From Methylophaga sp. (GTDB lineage Bacteria > Pseudomonadota > Gammaproteobacteria > Nitrosococcales > Methylophagaceae), in NCBI GenBank assembly GCA_013139345.1, contig WTAY01000124.1, positions 1 through 8,334 on the forward strand: a stretch of 8,334 nt of DNA, given 5' to 3'. Below the pieces are notes generated by a model that worked only from the letters and a program-made list of their open reading frames with translations, was not told the DNA's origin and did no database searches. Of the stretch, positions 1 through 5,400 are shown piece by piece. Every line of letters starts with the position of its first letter. The first letter of the stretch is position 1. A program made the translations under genes and the position numbers.

Positions 1-1
1 G

Positions 2-604
2 ACCGTAATTGCTGACACCAACACGCCGCCTACTGCTGTTATCTCAGCAACACCGATAAGTGGAACTTCGCCACTTCTTGTTACCTTTGAGGGTACAAGC
101 TCTTATGACACTGACGGTTCACTCGTCTTATATGCATGGGACTTTGGTGATGGCAATTCGGCAACGGGAAGCCAAGTTAATCATACCTACAACACTGCCG
201 GCACGTTCACAGCCTCATTGACGGTCACTGATGATACAGCTGCAACAAGCACGACCACCGTTTCAATTAATGTAACGCCTCAAGCAACCTTACCTTCAGC
301 ACCGACAAACCTATCTGCAACGCTTGTGAAAACAGGTAAAGGTAGAAATAAAGTGGTCTCAAGTGCCGTTCTAAATTGGACTGATAATTCCAACAATGAA
401 ACACGCTTTGTCATTGAGCGATGCTTAGAGCAAACGACAGGAAAAGGTAGAAATAGAGTCACAAGTTGTGAATATAGTGAATACACAACCGTCGATGCGG
501 ATGTTAACAGCTCACAAGTGTCTACCGAAAGTGGCTACAAATACCGAGTAAAAGCCATTAATGATACAGGTTCATCTTCATACACAAATGAAGTTTCAAT
601 TTAA
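2..604 (+). CDS. C-terminal part of a secreted multidomain protein with PKD and fibronectin type III-like domains (5' end outside the window)
   Basis: The frame is open from the window edge to TAA at 602-604, giving 200 residues of a longer protein. Residues about 9-91 form a PKD domain: a PP-x-A start, G-x-SPLLVTF, SYDTDGS, the hallmark WDFGDG at 46-51, HTY at 61-63, and LTVTDD at 73-78. Residues about 98-200 form a fibronectin type III-like domain: APTNLSA, LNWTDNSNNET, FVIER, YKYRVKAIND, SYTNEVSI. Such PKD-FN3 tails usually follow a catalytic domain in exported proteases, chitinases and other hydrolases of marine gammaproteobacteria, and help bind substrate or cell surface; the catalytic part is not visible, so the enzyme class is unknown. 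The FN3 domain holds two TGKGRN segments (111-116 and 146-151); the second lies between C141 and C156, a likely disulfide. A TTG at 218 is only an internal codon, because the PKD domain starts upstream of it. Confidence 0.88.
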   Translation, partial: TVIADTNTPPTAVISATPISGTSPLLVTFEGTSSYDTDGSLVLYAWDFGDGNSATGSQVNHTYNTAGTFTASLTVTDDTAATSTTTVSINVTPQATLPSAPTNLSATLVKTGKGRNKVVSSAVLNWTDNSNNETRFVIERCLEQTTGKGRNRVTSCEYSEYTTVDADVNSSQVSTESGYKYRVKAINDTGSSSYTNEVSI

Positions 605-620
605 CTTTTAAAACGGCAAC

Positions 621-642
621 ACTACCTGCTTCGGTGGGTAGT
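621..642 (+). terminator. 9-bp hairpin with UUCG tetraloop just after the PKD/FN3 gene
   Basis: ACTACCTGC (621-629) pairs with GTGGGTAGT (634-642) around a TTCG loop. The closing C-G pair makes the extra-stable cUUCGg tetraloop, and the stem contains two G-U pairs. It lies 17 bases after the stop codon. No T-tract follows directly, so it may protect the mRNA 3' end or assist the stronger terminator 20 bases downstream rather than terminate alone. Confidence 0.6.
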
Positions 643-662
643 ATTGAATTGATTAATAATTC

Positions 663-689
663 AGCCCGCTCATTTAAGCGGGCTTTTTT
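663..689 (+). terminator. Rho-independent terminator of the PKD/FN3 gene
   Basis: AGCCCGCT (663-670) pairs perfectly with AGCGGGCT (677-684) around a six-base loop and runs into six Ts (684-689). This is a textbook intrinsic terminator 58 bases after the stop codon. Its 3' arm and T-tract (676-691) recur exactly at 2104-2119. Confidence 0.9.
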
Positions 690-809
690 ATAATAATTTA
701 GGACCGCTAACTAAACTCAGTTCAGCTTAAAGTGACTTCATTAAAACGTAACCATTACATTGTTTCAGCACAATTGATCTTAGCTAAAATGAAGATGCAT
801 GTTTCTCAC

Positions 810-894
810 TTCGTCATTTTCATGAAAATGGAAACCCATGGTCAGTGAAAGTGGCCACTATCGTTGGCTCCCCATTTTTCACGGGGCTGACGAG
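810..894. repeat. REP-like bipartite intergenic element, two inverted units
   Basis: The element is bounded by TCGTCA (811-816) and its reverse complement TGACGA (888-893). Each end carries its own hairpin: the perfect 16-base palindrome CATTTTCATGAAAATG (815-830), and CCCC-N9-GGGG (870-886). Read inward on opposite strands, the two ends resemble each other (TCGTCA, then TGAAAA-TGG, then a CC end). A third palindrome, AGTGGCCACT (850-859), lies between them. This matches the general layout of paired REP/BIME-type elements in gammaproteobacterial intergenic DNA, which are mobilised in trans by REP-associated transposases. No coding frame is present here. Copy number elsewhere in the genome cannot be seen from this window. 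Confidence 0.65.
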
Positions 895-927
895 CTTTAT
901 CAAGCCCATCAACGATCCAGCATTCTA

Positions 928-961
928 GCCATCTCCCTGGGGGAGAGGGTTGGGTGAGGGG
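928..961. repeat. CTCCC/GGGAG intergenic repeat
   Basis: The segment contains CTCCC-TGG-GGGAG (933-945) followed by a purine-rich tract with GAGGG, TTGGGTGAGGGG and GAAGGGG. Near-identical CTCCC-GGGAGAGGGTTGGGTGAGGGG strings are widespread between genes in many gammaproteobacteria (general knowledge, not checked). With the REP-like element it accounts for most of the gene-free stretch 690-991; nothing else was recognised there. It lies just downstream of the Fic gene and could fold in its mRNA 3' end, but no T-tract follows on the minus strand. Confidence 0.55.
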
Positions 962-991
962 AAGGGGAAGGCTATTGAGAAAGCGACAGCT

Positions 992-1915
992 TCATTCTTT
1001 AAACAACTGTGTAGCTGAAGGTTTATTTAAGTGTGATTCACTTAACCTCTTAGATTGTTCACATAAGAAAACGGCAAGTGGATTAATGTTTCCAGATATT
1101 TGAGCATGTTCTAACGTCGCATAATACAGAGCTTTGTTATAGCCATTAATTTCAGGTGGCATTAAACCAGCCTGTAAATATTGTGCAGTCATAATCAAGC
1201 GTCCAACACGACCATTACCATCACCAAAAGGGTGTATAGATTCAAAGTGAGCGTGTGCTTTAGCAATATCCATCACTGATTTCATACCTCGATACTTACT
1301 CACCCAATATTCTATTTCAGCTTCAATATCTTCAGGTTCGGTGGTTGCAACTTCTGCATCAGGAATGATCCGTATATTTGTGGAATATTGACCAGCATCC
1401 CTACGAATTCCTTGCATCAAATTATAATGCCAATCACGGATCTGTCTTGAATCAATAACAAAACTATCCTCACTAATCGCGTCCATCATACGTCGTGTCG
1501 CATTAGTCACACCAACCACTTCAAGTACCGATTGCGTGTTCATATCATTAGGAATAATGTTATCAATAACTTGCTTAAACTTACCTTCATCAACGGACAC
1601 TTCGACTTCTAACGAACCAAAACTTAACCGTCTTGCCAATACATCTTTTAAGTTAGGCTCAAAGAAAAAGTTATCTGGTAATGGTACTGAGTCAATCTCA
1701 ACATCATTAAGTGAATCTAAACCAATGACCTTGCAGTACCAGAAATCAATAGAATCACGATTTTCTGTATTAATATTGCGATCATCATCACGCCAATTTA
1801 TGATTGAGTTTCGTGAAACATTAAGTATATGACTTAACTTCACGGAAGTTTTAATCGTGGGATGATTTAATAAGATCTCAATTTTATCTTTGTATGAAAT
1901 GTCTTGATATGCCAT
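992..1915 (-). CDS. Fic-domain protein adenylyltransferase (AMPylase) with N-terminal helix-turn-helix
   Basis: This 307-residue protein carries a complete Fic active site at residues 227-239: the HPFGDGNGR core followed by VGR. His228 is the catalytic base, Asp232 binds metal, and Asn234, Arg236 and Arg239 bind phosphate. Fic enzymes of this class transfer AMP from ATP to hydroxyl side chains of target proteins. The beta-flap that docks the target is at about 180-196 (IRIIPDAEVATTEPEDI), after GQYST. Residues about 9-46 (KIEILLNHP to LSHILNVSRNSIINWR) look like a DNA-binding helix-turn-helix, so the protein may regulate its own promoter. No canonical inhibitory (S/T)xxxE(G/N) motif was found; the nearest match is QSVLEV at 128-133. 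The ATG at 1915 was chosen; an in-frame TTG at 1927 adds four residues, and neither start has a good Shine-Dalgarno. No antitoxin-like neighbour is present. The target is unknown. Confidence 0.88.
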   Translation of the reverse strand: MAYQDISYKDKIEILLNHPTIKTSVKLSHILNVSRNSIINWRDDDRNINTENRDSIDFWYCKVIGLDSLNDVEIDSVPLPDNFFFEPNLKDVLARRLSFGSLEVEVSVDEGKFKQVIDNIIPNDMNTQSVLEVVGVTNATRRMMDAISEDSFVIDSRQIRDWHYNLMQGIRRDAGQYSTNIRIIPDAEVATTEPEDIEAEIEYWVSKYRGMKSVMDIAKAHAHFESIHPFGDGNGRVGRLIMTAQYLQAGLMPPEINGYNKALYYATLEHAQISGNINPLAVFLCEQSKRLSESHLNKPSATQLFKE

Positions 1916-1973
1916 ATTGAATGCCAAAAGTGTTATTTAGTTGTTGATAATTATTACATACCCCACCTAAAAG

Positions 1974-2010
1974 TGCACATTGAAAGGCGCAATTAACACT
2001 TAACTGTGCA
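1974..2010. repeat. Inverted repeat TGCACA...TGTGCA upstream of the Fic gene
   Basis: TGCACA (1974-1979) and TGTGCA (2005-2010) form a 6-base inverted repeat with a 25-base spacer, 59 to 95 bases upstream of the Fic start. It could be an operator for the Fic protein's own helix-turn-helix or a chance match; there is no further support. Confidence 0.25.
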
Positions 2011-2024
2011 TTATGGAGCAAGTT

Positions 2025-2056
2025 AGAATCAAGTTTTCTGAACCCTTGATTCTTTT
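2025..2056 (+). terminator. Hairpin with short T-tract, plus-strand orientation
   Basis: AGAATCAAG (2025-2033) pairs perfectly with CTTGATTCT (2045-2053) around an 11-base loop, and Ts continue to 2056. It has intrinsic-terminator shape reading rightward, toward nhaA's 3' end. No rightward gene precedes it in this interval. It could block antisense transcription into nhaA or be a remnant. A competing weaker stem, CCCTT/AAGGG (2043-2061), overlaps it. Confidence 0.4.
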
Positions 2057-2103
2057 AAGGGCATTTAAAGACAGCTATTTGAAGTTGAGGCAAAGTGGCT
2101 AGC

Positions 2104-2119
2104 AAGCGGGCTTTTTTAT
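2104..2119 (+). repeat. 16-base exact copy of a terminator 3' arm plus T-tract
   Basis: AAGCGGGCTTTTTTAT is identical to positions 676-691, the 3' half and T-tract of the terminator after the PKD/FN3 gene. The matching 5' arm AGCCCGCT is absent here; CAAAGTGGCTAGC precedes instead, so this copy cannot form the same hairpin. Together the two copies are direct repeats enclosing the REP-like elements and the Fic gene. Confidence 0.6.
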
Positions 2120-2133
2120 GAATACCTAGTTCA

Positions 2134-3513
2134 TTATTTGTTTACAGGTTTGCTCACCATATAAAGCCAAACAAAACCAGCGACACCTGCCAATAGTGAT
2201 GCAGCAAGAATGCCTGTTTTAGCCATCAAAAGTAATTCTTCATTATGACTAAAGCCCAGTTGAGCAACAAAGATCGACATCGTGAAGCCAATCCCTGCTA
2301 ACAGTGAGACTCCCGCGATCTGGGTAAAGCGAGTATCTTTGGGTAACTCTGCAATTCCTAGTTTGAGCACTATCCAACTGATACCTGTAATGCCTATAAA
2401 CTTACCTAAAATTAATCCCAGTGATACACCAATCATAACGGGGTGAGTCAACGTCTCACTAAATGAACTAAAGGACATAGGAATACCTGCATTTGCTAAG
2501 GCAAAAATGGGAATGACCAAATAGGCGACGGGCATATGCCAAGCATGTTCTAGACGTTGAAGTGGCACACCAACACTGTCGACACTATGTTCTAGTTTAT
2601 GCACAACCGAGCTCAGTTCATCATTCGTCATAATACTCTCACCCGGATGATGGCTATTATCAAAGTGCTTCATTAAGCCCTTCACATGGGAGCTAAATCG
2701 CTCTGGATCATATTTTGGTATTGCCGGTACTGACATTGCCCCTAGAATCCCCGCCAATGTTGGATGTATGCCTGATAGCAATAAGGCATACCAAAGTGCT
2801 ACAGCAATAATAAAGTAAGGTAGCGTTTTACGAATACCAAGCATATTGAAGGCAAGTAAGATCATAAACATACCCCCCGCTATAAATAATGGGGTTATGA
2901 CAATCGTTTCAGTATAAAACAGAGCAATCACCATCACCGCGCCCAAGTCATCCACAATTGCTAAGGCAACTAGAAAGGTAATCAATGCTTTTGGAACTCG
3001 GTTTGCTAATAAAGCTAAAGCACCAATGGCAAAGGCAATATCCGTTGCCATTGGAATCCCCCAGCCATTCGCTGCATCACCTTCTGGGTTAACAATAAAG
3101 TAGATCAGTGCTGGTACGACCATTCCACCGACTGCCGCAGCGATGGGAAGCATTGCATTCCGTAATGTTGCTAATTCACCCACCAGTATTTCACGTTTTA
3201 ATTCTAATCCTACAACAAAGAAAAATAAGGCCATTAGCCCATCATTAATCCAATGGTGCAAACTCATTTCGACTGACCAACTCCCCGCCCCCACTAATAG
3301 TGGTGTGTGAAGAATATGTAAGTAACTTTCTGCCAAAGGGCCATTAGCAAGCAGCAAAGCCAGAACAGCCGTTCCCATTAGCAATAGACCACTGGTAGTC
3401 TGCCGATGAATAAACTCTTCAAATGGGTTTAATATTTTGTCGAAGCTTTTTTCCCATGGGGCAAGATAAATGCCTCTTCTTTTCTCAGCTCTAGAACGCT
3501 TTTTTTCACTCAT
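2134..3513 (-). CDS. nhaA: Na+/H+ antiporter NhaA
   Basis: Inner-membrane antiporter that expels Na+ (or Li+) in exchange for two protons, important for sodium and alkaline-pH tolerance. The protein has 459 residues against 388 in E. coli NhaA. Family signatures are present: HHWINDGLMALFFFVVGLELKRE, MATDIAFA with Asp158, ALAIVDDLGA with the ion-binding pair Asp188-Asp189, Lys371 in LILGKFIGI (equivalent to E. coli Lys300), and AGIGFTMSIF. The extra length comes from a basic N-terminal tail of about 40 residues (MSEKKRSRAEKRR onward) and an insert at about 265-323 in a loop before the AWHMPVAYLVIPIFALANAG segment. The start is ATG at 3513, because AAGGAG lies 10 bases upstream; an in-frame upstream codon at 3534 would overlap nhaR and has no such site. 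It is co-transcribed with nhaR, 4 bases upstream. No clear minus-strand terminator follows it. Confidence 0.95.
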   Translation of the reverse strand: MSEKKRSRAEKRRGIYLAPWEKSFDKILNPFEEFIHRQTTSGLLLMGTAVLALLLANGPLAESYLHILHTPLLVGAGSWSVEMSLHHWINDGLMALFFFVVGLELKREILVGELATLRNAMLPIAAAVGGMVVPALIYFIVNPEGDAANGWGIPMATDIAFAIGALALLANRVPKALITFLVALAIVDDLGAVMVIALFYTETIVITPLFIAGGMFMILLAFNMLGIRKTLPYFIIAVALWYALLLSGIHPTLAGILGAMSVPAIPKYDPERFSSHVKGLMKHFDNSHHPGESIMTNDELSSVVHKLEHSVDSVGVPLQRLEHAWHMPVAYLVIPIFALANAGIPMSFSSFSETLTHPVMIGVSLGLILGKFIGITGISWIVLKLGIAELPKDTRFTQIAGVSLLAGIGFTMSIFVAQLGFSHNEELLLMAKTGILAASLLAGVAGFVWLYMVSKPVNK

Positions 3514-3517
3514 TTGT

Positions 3518-4420
3518 TTATTTCTCCTTAGCAAATAAGGTTTTATTTGCTGACTCTATCACTTCAGAAACGATTGGATTTATGATGCGACGTTCAACAG
3601 ATATGGCATAAAATGATTCTTTTACTTCATCCGTTTGACCGATAGATTTAACGCCATATTGCTGCACAACTTCTTGTTCAATTGCTGTAGGTGCAGGGAA
3701 TATTCCCACACCTTCTTGGCCAAAGGCTTTCATTAATGCACTATCATCAAACTCAGCCACTATGCGAGGATGAAGTCGGTTTTTATCTAGCCATTGATCT
3801 ATATCTGCACGTAGTTGATTACCACGGCTTGGTAATAACAGTGGCGCACCGTTTAAACAGTTAGGAAAGTCCGAGCTTAATTGCTGCTGCACTTGCTCAG
3901 TAGCAAAAAAACTCACTGAACATTCACCCAGTTTATGACTGAAACCTCGCGTACTCACTGTCGGCGGGATCGGTCGATCAGCAATAACAAGATCTAAACG
4001 GTGTAAGGTCAATTCTGCCAGTAATGTCTCGAGGTCTGCTTCACGACATTCCATTCGTGTTGATTCAGGCATTTGCAGTGCAGGTAGAAGAATACGATGG
4101 GCAATAGATTTAGGGACAACATCAACAACCCCCACTCTGAATACCTGTGGGCGATCACTTGGCAAGTGATGCATCATTTGCTCAAGTTCATTACCTAGAG
4201 AAAACATTTCATCAGCAAAGTTTAATACTTGGCGGCCAATATCAGTGATTTCTATATTTCGCCCTGCCTTATTAAATAACGCAACACCAAAATAGTCATC
4301 CAATAGACTTAACTGCCCACTAATTGTCTGAGGCGTGATGTTCAGTCGCTCACTGGCTTTGGCAATACTGCCTTCTTTAGCAACGGTCCAAAAATAATGT
4401 AGATGCTTATAGTTAATCAT
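3518..4420 (-). CDS. nhaR: LysR-family transcriptional activator NhaR
   Basis: A 300-residue LysR-type regulator, the family's usual length. Residues 1-60 form the winged helix-turn-helix: INYKHLHYFWTVAKEGSIAKASERLNITPQTISGQLSLL is very close to the start of E. coli NhaR (NYNHLYYFWHVYKEGS, LTPQTITGQI). The effector domain keeps other NhaR signatures: VGVVDVVPK (96-104), LDLVIADRPI (142-151), GECSVSFF (165-172) and EFDDSALMKAFG (223-234). E. coli NhaR senses intracellular Na+ and activates nhaA; the same role is inferred here from homology and from the adjacent nhaA. The start ATG at 4420 is preceded by GAGGT about 10 bases upstream. The gene order nhaR-nhaA is the reverse of E. coli nhaAR, so NhaR would drive its own operon. 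Confidence 0.92.
   Translation of the reverse strand: MINYKHLHYFWTVAKEGSIAKASERLNITPQTISGQLSLLDDYFGVALFNKAGRNIEITDIGRQVLNFADEMFSLGNELEQMMHHLPSDRPQVFRVGVVDVVPKSIAHRILLPALQMPESTRMECREADLETLLAELTLHRLDLVIADRPIPPTVSTRGFSHKLGECSVSFFATEQVQQQLSSDFPNCLNGAPLLLPSRGNQLRADIDQWLDKNRLHPRIVAEFDDSALMKAFGQEGVGIFPAPTAIEQEVVQQYGVKSIGQTDEVKESFYAISVERRIINPIVSEVIESANKTLFAKEK
3524..3529 (-). promoter_or_regulatory. Ribosome binding site of nhaA, adjoining the nhaR stop
   Basis: AAGGAG on the minus strand, 10 bases before the ATG at 3513, lies within the last codons of nhaR. Ribosomes ending on nhaR at 3518 would stop next to it, consistent with translational coupling. It decides the nhaA start. Confidence 0.7.
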
Positions 4421-4466
4421 TAGTCACTAAACCTCGTTATTTACGATGAGTTTACCACTAACGGTC

Positions 4467-4484
4467 GAATTGTACGAGCAATTC
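4467..4484. promoter_or_regulatory. Perfect inverted repeat upstream of nhaR, candidate operator
   Basis: GAATTG (4467-4472) and CAATTC (4479-4484) are perfectly inverted with a 6-base spacer, 47 to 64 bases upstream of the nhaR start. LysR-type regulators typically bind interrupted dyads in this position. Assignment to NhaR is inference. Confidence 0.4.
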
Positions 4485-4489
4485 CATCA

Positions 4490-4505
4490 AGCGAATCTAT
4501 TCGCT
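4490..4505. promoter_or_regulatory. Second perfect inverted repeat upstream of nhaR, candidate operator
   Basis: AGCGAAT-CT-ATTCGCT is a perfect dyad with 7-base arms and a 2-base centre, 70 to 85 bases upstream of nhaR and 5 bases from the neighbouring dyad. A 2-base loop makes an RNA hairpin poor, so a protein-binding site is more likely. It also lies downstream of the 267-residue gene, where no conventional terminator was found. Confidence 0.4.
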
Positions 4506-4567
4506 AATCAATTTTTAGACGAGAATGAAGTGTGGTTAACGCATTGCTCTACGGGGCAGCTTATCCC

Positions 4568-5371
4568 TCAGTCGTAATAGCGTTTAGATGCGAGATGAAT
4601 AATAAAGTGATTCCCACCAATATCGGTCATACCGGCAAGAGCTGATCCTAAGCCAGCCCAAAAGCCATCTTTAATCTCTTTGTGCTGAAGTTGAGAAATC
4701 CGAATACCTTTAGGCGATTGAGTGCTGATAATTTGGATGGCGGTGGCAATATCATGATCAAAATGCACGGTCACACTATAAAAGTCACCTTGCTTTTTAT
4801 AACGAACTGATTTGACCTTAAACTCATAACCCTCTCGAAAAATGCCTCCAGCTTCCGACTCATCGGCATCAAGTAATAGTACCGACATGGCGTGTTCAGG
4901 CCTAATGCAGCTATTATTATCAATATAGCTGCCATAGGTGGGTTCTGTATGGGCTTGATTATTAATAATGACATTCGTATTGCCATCACCTTGATTAATG
5001 ATGGTGCTATTGTTTGATGATGTATCACCACCATAGCTGTAATACCGTCGGTGCCGCTCTAAACACTCACGATAACTCTGCCCCACTGTTTGCTGCCAAT
5101 TATAAAGATAGTCATCATAGTGATAATAATCGCGCCTGCCGTAATCACGTCCATTTTGCTCATTAAATGTTTGATTGATGTCGTTAAAACTTTCATTAAG
5201 TTGGTTTTTGCCCAACAGTATGAAGTTACGGTTAGCAGGAATATCAAGCTCAGCACGCAGTTCAAATACCGTGCCTTTAGGTATTTCTAGAACACTGTCT
5301 GATAGTGAGGCCGCCTGTAATGCGCCTGTGCAAGCAAGATAAACTAAGCCCATCAAAGATACGTATCTCAT
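4568..5371 (-). CDS. Secreted Tyr/Asn-rich protein of unknown family
   Basis: This 267-residue protein was not recognised. Residues 1-20 look like a type I signal peptide (MRYVSLMGLVYLACTGALQA, cleavage ALQA-AS), so it is probably periplasmic, surface or secreted. The mature protein has three parts. Residues 21-60 form a compact N-domain (VLEIPKGTVFELRAELDIP). Residues 70-155 form a low-complexity stretch rich in Tyr, Asp, Arg and Asn, with one Gln/Asn segment at 121-139 (STIINQGDGNTNVIINNQ) reminiscent of a single curlin repeat. Residues 158-267 form a C-domain of predicted beta strands (YEFKVKSVRYKKQGDFYSVTVHFD), then a Gly/Ala-rich stretch. C103 and C155 could form a disulfide enclosing the Asn-rich part. 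The start is supported by AAGGAA six bases upstream. It follows the 366-residue gene by 29 bases and is probably co-transcribed with it. Confidence 0.75.
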   Translation of the reverse strand: MRYVSLMGLVYLACTGALQAASLSDSVLEIPKGTVFELRAELDIPANRNFILLGKNQLNESFNDINQTFNEQNGRDYGRRDYYHYDDYLYNWQQTVGQSYRECLERHRRYYSYGGDTSSNNSTIINQGDGNTNVIINNQAHTEPTYGSYIDNNSCIRPEHAMSVLLLDADESEAGGIFREGYEFKVKSVRYKKQGDFYSVTVHFDHDIATAIQIISTQSPKGIRISQLQHKEIKDGFWAGLGSALAGMTDIGGNHFIIHLASKRYYD

Positions 5372-5377
5372 CGCAAA

Positions 5378-5383
5378 TTCCTT
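5378..5383 (-). promoter_or_regulatory. Ribosome binding site of the 267-residue secreted protein gene
   Basis: AAGGAA on the minus strand lies six bases before the ATG at 5371. It supports that start and hence the signal peptide. Confidence 0.65.
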
Positions 5384-5400
5384 ATCATATGTTGCTCCAA

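Noticed and set aside
1536..1832. Plus-strand 98-codon open frame inside the Fic gene
   Set aside because: It is fully antisense to a well-supported Fic protein, has no recognisable domain and a Ser/Leu-biased composition typical of shadow frames.
1971..2016. Integron attC-like or other recombination site
   Set aside because: A TGCACA/TGTGCA inverted repeat and a GCGCAATTAACAC string are present, but there are no paired R/L boxes with the expected core spacing and no integrase nearby.
2104..2119. A functional terminator downstream of nhaA
   Set aside because: The T-tract reads on the plus strand, opposite to nhaA, and the 5' stem arm is missing, so it cannot terminate nhaA and probably not plus-strand transcripts either.
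4771..5265. Two further minus-strand frames of 87 and 68 codons within the 267-residue gene
   Set aside because: They overlap, in another frame, a gene with a signal peptide and a good ribosome site. They could suggest a frameshift, but the 267-codon frame is continuous and sufficient.
5090..5290. Plus-strand open frame of 66 codons rich in Ile/Val
   Set aside because: It is antisense to the secreted Tyr/Asn-rich protein, has no ribosome site, and its hydrophobicity follows from reading Tyr/Asp/Asn codons on the opposite strand.
5322..5371. Possible lipoprotein signal (VYLAC) in the 267-residue protein
   Set aside because: The lipobox lacks a Leu/Val/Ile at -3 (Tyr instead), and a good signal peptidase I site ALQA-AS follows six residues later.
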